In this document: piece after piece, positions 1-5,115 of the stretch | Numbering within the stretch: position 1 is the first letter of the stretch | Layout of the letters: every line of letters starts with the position of its first letter | Assembly: GCA_030043175.1 (NCBI GenBank) | Contig: JASHYD010000258.1 | Coordinates: forward strand, 1 to 5,115 | Direction of reading: 5' to 3' | From: Xanthobacteraceae bacterium | Lineage (GTDB): Bacteria; Pseudomonadota; Alphaproteobacteria; Rhizobiales; Xanthobacteraceae | DNA: 5,115 bases | The notes under the pieces: model-generated | Database searches by the model: none | What the model saw: the letters and a program-made list of their open reading frames with translations, nothing else | Told to the model about the DNA's origin: nothing | Made by a program: the position numbers and the translations under genes

Positions 1-153
1 GGTTTCTTCTCCAAGCTCACTCGCTCGGTGCTGCGTCACATCCGCGTCGAAACTAAAGAGGAACTCAAGGATCGTCTCATGGCCGCCATGGAATACTTCA
101 ATCAGGAACCGGTCGTTCACACTTGGTCCTATGGGCTCGACCGCGTGATATGA
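1..153 (+). mobile_element. IS630-family transposase, C-terminal end (partial, cut by window edge)
   Basis: Frame 1 is open from the first base to a TGA at 151-153 and gives 50 residues. They contain GFFSKLTRSVLRHIRV, KEELKDRLMAAM and the closing block PVVHTWSYGLDRVI, which I recognise as the C-terminal end of IS630 (Tc1/mariner superfamily, DDE) transposases. In this family the catalytic Glu lies just before the FFSKL block, so all catalytic residues fall outside the window. The enzyme cuts and pastes its element at TA dinucleotides. Two TA pairs at 174-175 and 177-178, just past the stop, are candidates for the element's right boundary; the terminal inverted repeat cannot be confirmed without the left end. 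The insertion lies at the broken end of the integrase-like gene on the opposite strand. Confidence 0.85.
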
Positions 154-764
154 TTCGACCCATGAAATCGATGTACTAGGCGGTCGAGGTGCGCATCACG
201 ACCACGCTCCCCCTCGGAGCGGCCAAGGAGTGTAGCGGCTGCGGCGCGGTATTCGCGGGCTAGCGCAATCTGGAATTTCTCCATCGAGACGGGAGATAGA
301 TGCAAGCCTCTGTCCGCAATGAAGCGCTCAGCGTCTGCCATGACATCGTCAGGCAGAAGCTCATCACCAGCGAGCGCAGCTTCCGCATCGGCGATAGCGT
401 CCTCCCACCCAACAGCATCTCCCGGTTCAGCCTCACGAGCAGCGACAAACTGGCGATACCAATCCCCAGCGAGGGCATCAGCTTGTTGCATCGTCAGCGC
501 AGGAGCGTTGGTGACAGCTGGTACAGCGAGGGCAGCGATGCGGCGCTCGACCAGAGCCAGCCAGTCCGCGTGTTGGGTCTTGGCCACGCTTGGAGACGTG
601 CCAGCCGGCAACGAGAAAATCACCTCCCAGCCTTGGCCGTAGAGGCGCTGATAGGCGGCACGGACAGCCGCGGGGAGAGCCTTGCGTGCCTTGAACGCGC
701 CTGACTTAATGCGCTTGAGATTCGACAACCGGAACATCCTCTGTATGCCTTTCTGTATTGGCAT
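129..764 (-). pseudogene. Tyrosine-integrase-like N-terminal fragment, truncated at the IS630 end
   Basis: The reading frame has 211 residues. Its start region (MFRLSNLKRIKSGAFKARK, then LPAAVRAAYQRLYG) resembles the N-terminal, DUF6538-like arm region of phage and genomic-island tyrosine integrases, followed by the Ala/Glu-rich linker usual before the core-binding domain. The core-binding domain and the catalytic domain with its R, H-x-x-R and Y residues are absent, so it cannot recombine DNA. Family-like sequence runs to about position 178. The last 16 or so codons are read through the IS630 end and are junk. There are two start choices. ATG at 764 gives MPIQKGIQRM. ATG at 737, nine codons in, has AAAGG about 10 bases upstream and matches my memory of the family start better. 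The IS630 insertion most likely removed the 3' two thirds. The integrase identity is inferred from the N-terminus alone. Confidence 0.6.
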
Positions 765-891
765 TGTCGAGGAAGTGCCGGTAAAGTCGGTAGAAGGTCG
801 CAGACACGACCCATAGGGATGTCTTCGGCCTGGACAGGCATTATCTCAGCCGGCAACCCGACGCGAGCGACGTGGTGATGAAATGACCCGC

Positions 892-898
892 AGAGGTG
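892..898 (+). promoter_or_regulatory. Shine-Dalgarno for the 41-codon ORF at 903
   Basis: AGAGGTG lies four bases before ATG 903. It is the only strong ribosome binding site ahead of the HDAC gene. No purine-rich site precedes either ATG 1016 or ATG 1025, so ribosomes loaded here probably also serve the hydrolase through the stop/start overlap at 1025-1028. Confidence 0.5.
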
Positions 899-902
899 AC
901 CG

Positions 903-1028
903 ATGAGCGCACCCCCATCTCCGAGTGACGACGATATGCCGATTGAAATCGATTTTTGCGTCGGCGTCCGGGACAAATTCTATCGGGCAGACGCCAGGGT
1001 CAGTTTGCCCGTCGAATGGCATCCATGA
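903..1028 (+). CDS. 41-residue ORF, truncated antitoxin-like N-terminus
   Basis: The ORF runs from ATG 903 to TGA 1026-1028. It starts MSAPPSPSDDDMPIEIDF and continues CVGVRDKFYRADARVSLPV. This resembles the N-terminus of small (about 80-90 residue) alphaproteobacterial proteins with an IDFS-x-GVRGKFY-x-x-x-A-x-x-x-LPVYL pattern, whose C-terminal half is helical and antitoxin-like. I recall that pattern from memory and attach no named family. Here the match ends after LPV, and the next residues (EWHP, stop) come from sequence around the HDAC start, so the helical half is missing. The SD is good and the stop overlaps the HDAC ATG as ATGA. It may now act only as a leader peptide that couples translation. 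An internal ATG at 936 (MPIEIDF) is an alternative start without a visible SD. Function is unknown and probably lost. Confidence 0.42.
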   Translation: MSAPPSPSDDDMPIEIDFCVGVRDKFYRADARVSLPVEWHP

Positions 1029-1954
1029 CGACCCTCCTGGTCACCCATCCGGCCTGCCTCGACCATCTTAATCCGGCCGGTCATCCGGAACGGCCGGACC
1101 GGTTGCGCGCCATCGAGCAGTCCCTGGCGGAGGAGAGGTTCCAGGCGCTCGTGCGCAGGCAGGCGCCGGCCGCGACGCTCGACCTGATCACGCTCTGTCA
1201 TCCGGCTGATTATGTGGAGCAGATTCGCGAGGCCGTCCCGGCCCAAGGACTGGTCCGGCTCGACGCCGACACCTCGATGTCGCCCGGCAGCTACGAGGCG
1301 GTGTTGCGTGCGGTCGGCGGCGCCGCAATGGCGACGGACGAGGTGATGGCCGGCAGGGTCAACAATGCGTTTTGCGCCATGCGCCCGCCCGGCCACCATG
1401 CCGAGACGGCGCGGCCGATGGGCTTCTGCATCTTCAACACCGCGGCAATCATCGCGCGTCATGCCCAAAAAAAGCACGGCGCCGAGCGCGTCGCCGTAGT
1501 GGATTTTGACGTTCACCACGGCAACGGCACCCAGGAAATCTTCTGGTCCGATCCGACCGTGATGTATTGCTCGACCCACGAAATGCCGCTTTATCCCGGC
1601 ACCGGCGCGCGATCCGAACGCGGTCTCTACGATAATATCGTCAACGCGCCGCTGCGGGCCGGCGACGGCGGCGATGAGTTCCGCGCGGCGCTCGAAGCCG
1701 CAATTCTGCCGCGCGCTCTAACGTTCAAGCCGGATTTTGTGGTGATCTCGGCCGGTTTCGACGCCCACATGCGCGATCCACTTGCCAATCTTAATCTGCA
1801 GGAGCCGGATTTCGCCTGGGCAACCAAAAAGCTCATGGAGATCGCCGACGCGAGCGCCCAGGGGCGCATCGTCTCTGTGCTGGAAGGCGGCTACGACCTC
1901 AAGGGTCTCGGCGGCTCAGCGGCGGCGCATGTCGCTGCTTTGATGGGAGGCTAA
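1025..1954 (+). CDS. Histone deacetylase family protein (zinc amidohydrolase)
   Basis: This is a 309-residue HDAC / acetoin-utilisation / acetylpolyamine-amidohydrolase fold enzyme that hydrolyses acyl-amide bonds with Zn2+ in the cytoplasm; its bacterial substrate cannot be told from sequence. Visible motifs in order are HPERPDRL (20-27), the RPPGHHAE histidine dyad H124-H125, GFCIFN (133-138), DFDVHHGNGTQ with zinc ligands D162 and H164, STHEMPLYPGTG (183-194), SAGFDAH with zinc ligand D246, and EGGYD with catalytic Y290. All key residues are present and the length is normal. I chose ATG 1025 because MTTLLVTHPACLDH fits the family start and overlaps the upstream ORF stop as ATGA. ATG 1016 (three residues longer) is possible. 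The frame is open back to ATG 956, but that extension is basic and unlike the family. There is no own SD. A terminator-like hairpin follows the stop. xseB is the next gene, as I recall for rhizobial genomes. Confidence 0.93.
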   Translation: MTTLLVTHPACLDHLNPAGHPERPDRLRAIEQSLAEERFQALVRRQAPAATLDLITLCHPADYVEQIREAVPAQGLVRLDADTSMSPGSYEAVLRAVGGAAMATDEVMAGRVNNAFCAMRPPGHHAETARPMGFCIFNTAAIIARHAQKKHGAERVAVVDFDVHHGNGTQEIFWSDPTVMYCSTHEMPLYPGTGARSERGLYDNIVNAPLRAGDGGDEFRAALEAAILPRALTFKPDFVVISAGFDAHMRDPLANLNLQEPDFAWATKKLMEIADASAQGRIVSVLEGGYDLKGLGGSAAAHVAALMGG

Positions 1955-1959
1955 CCCAT

Positions 1960-1983
1960 CCCCGCCCTGAAGGTGGGGCTTTT
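1960..1983 (+). terminator. Rho-independent terminator-like hairpin after the HDAC gene
   Basis: CCCCGCC (1960-1966) pairs with GGTGGGG (1972-1978), seven pairs including one G-U, around loop CTGAA, followed by CTTTT. It begins five bases after the HDAC stop. The T run is short, so termination may be partial. Hairpins of this CCCCGCC-type are also common at ends of IS200/IS605-group elements, which is the alternative reading. Confidence 0.55.
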
Positions 1984-1997
1984 GCCCCTAGCCTCCA

Positions 1998-2025
1998 GGC
2001 GGTGGTTTACCGGTAAGCCATCGCC
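1998..2025 (+). repeat. 12-bp hairpin (inverted repeat)
   Basis: Bases 1998-2009 pair with 2014-2025 over all 12 positions around a CCGG loop. Pairs 2002-2021 and 2006-2017 are G-U only if the plus strand is the RNA; on the minus strand they would be A-C mismatches. There is no T run after it, so it is not a classical terminator. It may be part of the structured-RNA block that follows, or a palindrome marking a small element's end. Confidence 0.5.
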
Positions 2026-2082
2026 CAAACGGTACTGGCGACGTTGAGGACAGGTTTAGGACCGACATGCGAATGCTAAAGT

Positions 2083-2282
2083 TTGGACCTCTCGAAGGCG
2101 AAGCAGCAGACAAACCGGGGGAGAGGTATGAAACTGGCTTCGCTCAAACGCCGGTACTCCCCTTTGCCGAGGCGAGATGCACCACATCGCAAGATGTGCG
2201 TGCGCGTGGCCCCTTACGGGGCGCGCCCGAGGAGTGGCCTTAACAAGCCACTCCTGCCCGGCACCTTGAGGGCGGTGGTATC
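2083..2282 (+). ncRNA. Candidate structured RNA between the HDAC gene and xseB (HEARO/omega-RNA-like or xseB leader)
   Basis: This stretch has no convincing protein but a dense set of helices. Bases 2118-2123 pair with 2157-2162 and enclose 2133-2138 paired with 2150-2155 (one U-G). Bases 2179-2188 pair with 2193-2203 with one bulged C and a GCAA (GNRA) tetraloop. Bases 2209-2213 pair with 2218-2222. Bases 2230-2238 pair with 2247-2255, nine perfect pairs. CGCCC 2224-2228 could close against GGGCG 2270-2274. The U-G pair favours the plus strand. Size (about 200 nt), multi-hairpin layout and position directly upstream of an ORF resemble the HEARO/omega RNAs of IscB elements, but no iscB or tnpB gene is in the window, and I cannot confirm the family. 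A cis-acting leader of xseB or a non-autonomous element is equally possible. The boundaries are approximate. A 110-codon reading frame through it has no protein-like character and overlaps xseB. Confidence 0.42.
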
Positions 2283-2318
2283 CAGCGACGTTTTCGATGA
2301 AAGGAACGCTGAAATCCT

Positions 2319-2630
2319 ATGTCCGAAACCAGTACGTCGCAAAATAAATTGTTCGAGAACAACTTGCCGGAGAACGGCGCGTCCGAACGACCCCACGCCG
2401 ATGTCGATCGGCTAAGCTTCGAGCGGGCGATCGAGGAGCTGGAGACCATCGTCAAGCGCCTCGAAGAGGGTAAGGTGCCGTTGGAGGAGTCGGTCGCGAT
2501 CTACGAACGCGGCGAGATTCTCAAACGGCGCTGCGAGTATCTGTTGCGGCAGGCTGAAGCGCGGGTCGAAAAGATCGCCCTTGATGCATCCGGCAAGCCG
2601 AGAGGAACCGAGCCGCTGGACGTAAAGTAG
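2319..2630 (+). CDS. xseB: Exodeoxyribonuclease VII small subunit
   Basis: XseB is the small helical subunit that binds the large subunit XseA in exonuclease VII, a single-strand DNA exonuclease acting in mismatch repair and damage processing. The core is unmistakable: [11 protein letters not shown] (32-42), KVPLEES (52-58), IYERG (61-65), [10 protein letters not shown] (77-86), and the C-terminal TEPLDVK. The protein has 103 residues against about 80-85 in relatives. The extra length is a polar N-terminus of roughly 27 residues. An in-frame TGA at 2310-2312 makes ATG 2319 the furthest possible start; AAGGA at 2301-2305 is a distant SD. No internal Met offers a shorter start, although TTG codons at residues 11 and 16 could. 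xseA is not in the window. dxs usually follows xseB in rhizobia, but here a metallo-beta-lactamase does. The stop codon lies inside a tandem duplication. Confidence 0.92.
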   Translation: MSETSTSQNKLFENNLPENGASERPHADVDRLSFERAIEELETIVKRLEEGKVPLEESVAIYERGEILKRRCEYLLRQAEARVEKIALDASGKPRGTEPLDVK

Positions 2631-2684
2631 ACATAGGCCAGGCGGCAAACTGGACGTAAAGTAGACGATAGGCCACGCGGCAAA
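2616..2684 (+). repeat. Imperfect tandem duplication over the xseB stop codon
   Basis: Copy 1 (2616-2649, 34 bases) and copy 2 (2650-2684, 35 bases) lie head to tail with no gap. They share CTGGACGTAAAGTAGAC, then ATAGGCCA and GCGGCAAA, and differ by one inserted G (copy 2) and one G/C change. Copy 1 encodes the last xseB codons and stop; copy 2 repeats them as noncoding spacer before the lactamase SD. Confidence 0.85.
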
Positions 2685-2697
2685 TCGGGAGGACGCG

Positions 2698-3618
2698 ATG
2701 AAAAATCTATCCGTAACGAGCTTCTTCACCTGCCTGTTCGGCGTGTCTGTCCTCAGCCTCGGTACCGGCGCGAGCCTTGCCCAGGGGACACCCCCGCCCG
2801 ATCACCCGGCAGTTACCGTCAACGGGAAGACCTACACGCCACGTTCGATCCTGGCGCGCAATATGGGCACGGAGGCTGACCGCATAACGGCGTTTCCGCC
2901 TTACCGCATCATCGGCAACATCTACTATGTCGGAACCAATACTCTGAGTTCCTTCCTCATCGCAACGCCGCAGGGGAATATCCTCATCGACAGCACTTAT
3001 GAGCGCAACGTGGCGACGATCGCAAAGTCAGTCGGCGACCTCGGTTTCAAATTCTCGGACGTGAAGATTCTGCTCGGGAACCATGCCCATGGCGATCACC
3101 AGGAGGGTGATGCCCTCGTCAAGCAGATGACCGGCGCGCAGGTGATGGCGATGGCCGAGGATGTGCCATTGCTGCAGGCCATGAAACCCGGCGGCAAGGA
3201 GCACCCGATCGACCGGGTCCTGCATGATGGCGATGCGGTGACGCTGGGCGGCGTCACGCTCATCGCCCACCTGACGTCGGGCCACACGCCCGGCTGCACG
3301 ACCTTTACCACCACCGCGCAGGATGGCGGGAAGACCTACAACGTGATGTTCGGATGCAGCCTGCGCCCACCCGCCGTGGTGACGCCCGCGCTTGCGGATC
3401 AGTTTAACCGAGCGTTCAAGACCGTGCGGGCGCTGCCCTGCGACGTGCAGCTTGGCGATCACGGCGCTCAATACAACATGCAAGAGAAATACGCGAAGAT
3501 GAAGGAAGGCGGCCCGAACCCCTTCATCGACCCTGCGACCTGTACCCTGGAAGCAGACGTCCAGGAGGCCATGCTCAACGCAATCCTCGCCGAACAGCAG
3601 CAAGCTGGCCGGCCGTAG
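2698..3618 (+). CDS. Subclass B3 metallo-beta-lactamase, exported
   Basis: This 306-residue member of the metallo-beta-lactamase fold has B3-type zinc residues. The first set is NHAHGDH, with H129, H131, D133 and H134; then H196 in TSGHTPGC and H255 in GDHGAQY. Ser221 in GCSL takes the place of the B1/B2 cysteine, as in B3 enzymes. The N-terminus is a signal peptide: K2, a hydrophobic run about residues 8-22, and a likely cleavage at SLA-QG after A28, so it acts in the periplasm. C248 and C282 are spaced like the disulfide I recall in several B3 enzymes. The C-terminal GGPNPFIDP block and overall layout match my memory of Bradyrhizobium BJP-1. The expected reaction is hydrolysis of the beta-lactam ring; actual resistance and substrate range are not shown by sequence. 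GGGAGGA at 2687-2693 gives a good SD. It follows xseB by 67 bases and is convergent with dinB. Confidence 0.9.
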   Translation: MKNLSVTSFFTCLFGVSVLSLGTGASLAQGTPPPDHPAVTVNGKTYTPRSILARNMGTEADRITAFPPYRIIGNIYYVGTNTLSSFLIATPQGNILIDSTYERNVATIAKSVGDLGFKFSDVKILLGNHAHGDHQEGDALVKQMTGAQVMAMAEDVPLLQAMKPGGKEHPIDRVLHDGDAVTLGGVTLIAHLTSGHTPGCTTFTTTAQDGGKTYNVMFGCSLRPPAVVTPALADQFNRAFKTVRALPCDVQLGDHGAQYNMQEKYAKMKEGGPNPFIDPATCTLEADVQEAMLNAILAEQQQAGRP

Positions 3619-3633
3619 TCGCGCTTGAGCCAA

Positions 3634-3654
3634 TCTGACGGCATCGACGTCAGA
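3634..3654. repeat. 7-bp inverted repeat in the convergent lactamase/dinB gap
   Basis: TCTGACG (3634-3640) and CGTCAGA (3648-3654) form a perfect stem with a seven-base loop, 15 bases after the lactamase stop. No T run follows on either strand, so it is at best a weak bidirectional terminator. The rest of the 182-base gap between the two genes shows no convincing gene. Confidence 0.3.
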
Positions 3655-3800
3655 ATCTGCCAAGGCAATTGAGGGCAACCGTTGTGGCACGGCGGTCGCC
3701 CGGTCCGAGCGCCAGCTCGCGATTGCAGATCTGGCATCGGTCAGGGGCATCCGAATCGGCCGGGCTCCTTGCGGGTGTGCGGGGCGCTGTCCGGCAATTG

Positions 3801-5060
3801 TCATTCCTCCTCCAACACAATCCCGCGGACCACCGCGGATTGCCCGAATCTTTCCCGCAGGCGATCCACGGCACGCTCGGCGGCGGCGGTGCGCTTGCCG
3901 CGATGGTCCACGAGATCGGCCGGATCGGCGCCTTGCGCGGGAGCAAGCGCGCTGATGCCGATGCCAATCAGGCGAAATCGTGTGGACCCGGCTTCGCGCG
4001 CGAGCAGCTCGCGGCCGGCGTCGAATATCTTTGCCGCGAGTTGCGTTGGCGCGCCGAGCGATCGCGCGCGGGTGCGCAGGCGGAAATCGGCAGTCTTGAG
4101 CTTGAGGGTCACGGTGGCTCCGGCAAGCTTGTTGGCCTTAAGCCGCCCGGAAACTTTCTCGCACAGCGCCCAAAGCCTGCGCTCAAGGGTGCGAAAATCG
4201 GCGATATCCTTGGCGAAGGTCGTCTCGGCAGACACGCTTTTGGTTTCGCGATCCGCCTCGACCGCGCGGGTGTCGATACCGCGGGAGAGACGCGCGAGCC
4301 GCAGGCCTTCAGTGCCGAAGCGGCGCATCAGCTCGGTCTCGTTAGCACGCTGCAGGTCCGCAATGGAGCGAAAGCCGGCGCGGTCAAGCTCCGCCCCCAT
4401 GGCCTTGCCGACGCCCCAGATGAAAGTGGCAGGCTGCGGCGCCAGGAATGACGGCGCCTCGCTCAAGGCGAGCGCTGAAAATCCGCGTGGCTTGTCGAGA
4501 TCCGATGCGATCTTGGCGAGGAACTTGTTCTGCGACAGTCCGATCGAGACCGTAATGCCGAGTTCGTTCTCGACGCGTTTGGCGAACCGGGCCAACGTCT
4601 TGGCGGGCATCATGCCATGCAGGCGCTCGGTGCCGGTCAAGTCAAGGAAGGCTTCGTCGATCGACAGCGGCTCGACCTGCGGGGTGAGATCTCCCATCAT
4701 GGCACGCACCTCACGCCCGACCCGCGCATATTTCACCATGTCGGGCCTAACCACATGGGCGTGCGGACACAGACGACGCGCCTTGAACATCGGCATCGCT
4801 GATTTTACGCCGAAGGTGCGGGCAATATAGCAGGCGGTCATGACCACGCCGCGATGGCCGCCACCGACCAGCACCGGCTTGTCGGCGAGCGAAGGGTCGT
4901 CGCGCTTTTCGATGGTCGCATAGAAAGCATCGCAATCTACGTGGGCGATCGCCATCTCGGCGAGTTCGCCGTGGCCGGCGACACGCGGCGAGCCGCAAAC
5001 CGCGCAGCGCGCAGTGCGGTCCGGCACATCGGCAAGGCAGTCACGGCAGAAGCTCGCCAT
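3801..5060 (-). CDS. dinB: DNA polymerase IV, Y-family, with N-terminal zinc ribbon
   Basis: This is an error-prone translesion polymerase that extends past damaged template bases. The 419 residues start with a four-cysteine zinc-ribbon motif (C5, C8, C19, C22), which I associate with alphaproteobacterial DinB. The palm follows: [13 protein letters not shown] with metal ligand D42 and Y47 at the steric-gate position, then SIDEAFLD with catalytic D135-E136. [22 protein letters not shown] (172-193) and the helix-hairpin-helix [16 protein letters not shown] (215-230) come next. The little-finger domain occupies about 275-372. All catalytic residues are present. ATG 5060 puts MASFCRDC at the start; GGGGCGAG upstream is a weak SD. 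The frame stays open to the window edge but has no ATG, GTG or TTG there. I see no clear beta-clamp peptide in the C-terminal tail. It is convergent to the lactamase gene. Confidence 0.95.
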   Translation of the reverse strand: MASFCRDCLADVPDRTARCAVCGSPRVAGHGELAEMAIAHVDCDAFYATIEKRDDPSLADKPVLVGGGHRGVVMTACYIARTFGVKSAMPMFKARRLCPHAHVVRPDMVKYARVGREVRAMMGDLTPQVEPLSIDEAFLDLTGTERLHGMMPAKTLARFAKRVENELGITVSIGLSQNKFLAKIASDLDKPRGFSALALSEAPSFLAPQPATFIWGVGKAMGAELDRAGFRSIADLQRANETELMRRFGTEGLRLARLSRGIDTRAVEADRETKSVSAETTFAKDIADFRTLERRLWALCEKVSGRLKANKLAGATVTLKLKTADFRLRTRARSLGAPTQLAAKIFDAGRELLAREAGSTRFRLIGIGISALAPAQGADPADLVDHRGKRTAAAERAVDRLRERFGQSAVVRGIVLEEE

Positions 5061-5085
5061 AGCGCTCGCCCCGGGAATCGAGCGC

Positions 5086-5100
5086 GAATAATAGCCGAAC
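5086..5100 (-). promoter_or_regulatory. Near-consensus LexA (SOS) box upstream of dinB
   Basis: On the minus strand this reads GTTC, seven bases, ATTC, one base off the alphaproteobacterial LexA operator GTTC-N7-GTTC. It lies about 25 bases before the dinB start, where a repressor would block transcription. A short motif like this can occur by chance, and no promoter elements are certain in the 55 visible bases. Confidence 0.35.
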
Positions 5101-5115
5101 CAAAGCCCGTCGGGC

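Noticed and set aside
300..704. Plus-strand ORFs of 107 and 134 codons opposite the integrase fragment
   Set aside because: No domain-like sequence; the minus-strand frame has the integrase-like N-terminus.
620..976. 118-codon minus-strand ORF between the integrase fragment and the HDAC gene
   Set aside because: No recognisable family; it overlaps the integrase start and the better-supported plus-strand ORF with its SD.
980..1579. 199-codon minus-strand ORF over the HDAC gene
   Set aside because: Shadow of a gene with all catalytic motifs on the plus strand.
2083..2415. 110-codon plus-strand ORF from TTG 2083 across the gap and into xseB
   Set aside because: It is very rich in Arg and Pro, overlaps the certain xseB frame by almost 100 bases, and follows the strong RNA helices; it is best read as an accident of the structured region.
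3028..3804. 258-codon minus-strand ORF starting at an ATGA overlap with the dinB stop
   Set aside because: The ATG sits in a purine-rich context, but nearly all of it is antisense to the metallo-beta-lactamase gene, and its composition is that of a GC-rich shadow frame.
3682..4830. 382-codon and 260-codon plus-strand ORFs over dinB
   Set aside because: Both are antisense to dinB, whose motifs are complete; they are Arg/Ser/Ala-rich with no recognisable domain.
1..5115. CRISPR array, tRNA or rRNA genes
   Set aside because: No regularly spaced repeats and no tRNA- or rRNA-like sequence seen on either strand.

Overview
The window is GC-rich. Its gene content and protein signatures point to an alphaproteobacterium of the Bradyrhizobium / Rhodopseudomonas / Afipia type. 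The indicators are an HDAC-like amidohydrolase next to xseB, a DinB with an N-terminal zinc ribbon, and a class B3 metallo-beta-lactamase close to my recollection of Bradyrhizobium BJP-1. The assignment rests on remembered families, not on a database search.

Left part (1 to about 1015): a mobile-element scar zone. The last 50 codons of an IS630-type transposase run in from the left edge. Its end abuts the truncated N-terminal part of a tyrosine-integrase-like gene on the minus strand. Next comes a 41-codon plus-strand ORF that resembles the N-terminus of small alphaproteobacterial antitoxin-like proteins and has a good ribosome binding site. Its sequence loses the family pattern at the point where the next gene starts.

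Middle part (1025-2630): a histone-deacetylase-family hydrolase, then a 364-base gap, then xseB (exonuclease VII small subunit). HDAC next to xseB is, as I recall, a conserved rhizobial pairing. The gap holds a terminator-like hairpin, a second 12-bp hairpin, and about 200 bases that fold into several strong helices, including a GCAA tetraloop. G-U pairs in three of these helices indicate that the plus strand is the RNA. This block is the best candidate for an undescribed element: a stand-alone structured RNA, possibly an IscB-type HEARO/omega RNA without its nuclease gene, or a leader of xseB.

Right part (2616-5115): an imperfect 34/35-base tandem duplication covers the xseB stop codon. It is followed by an exported subclass B3 metallo-beta-lactamase, in the place where I would expect dxs. 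Convergent to it lies dinB (DNA polymerase IV), with a LexA-box-like site just upstream of its start. HDAC, xseB and dinB look like chromosomal core genes; the remnants on the left, the gap element and possibly the lactamase mark rearrangements around them.
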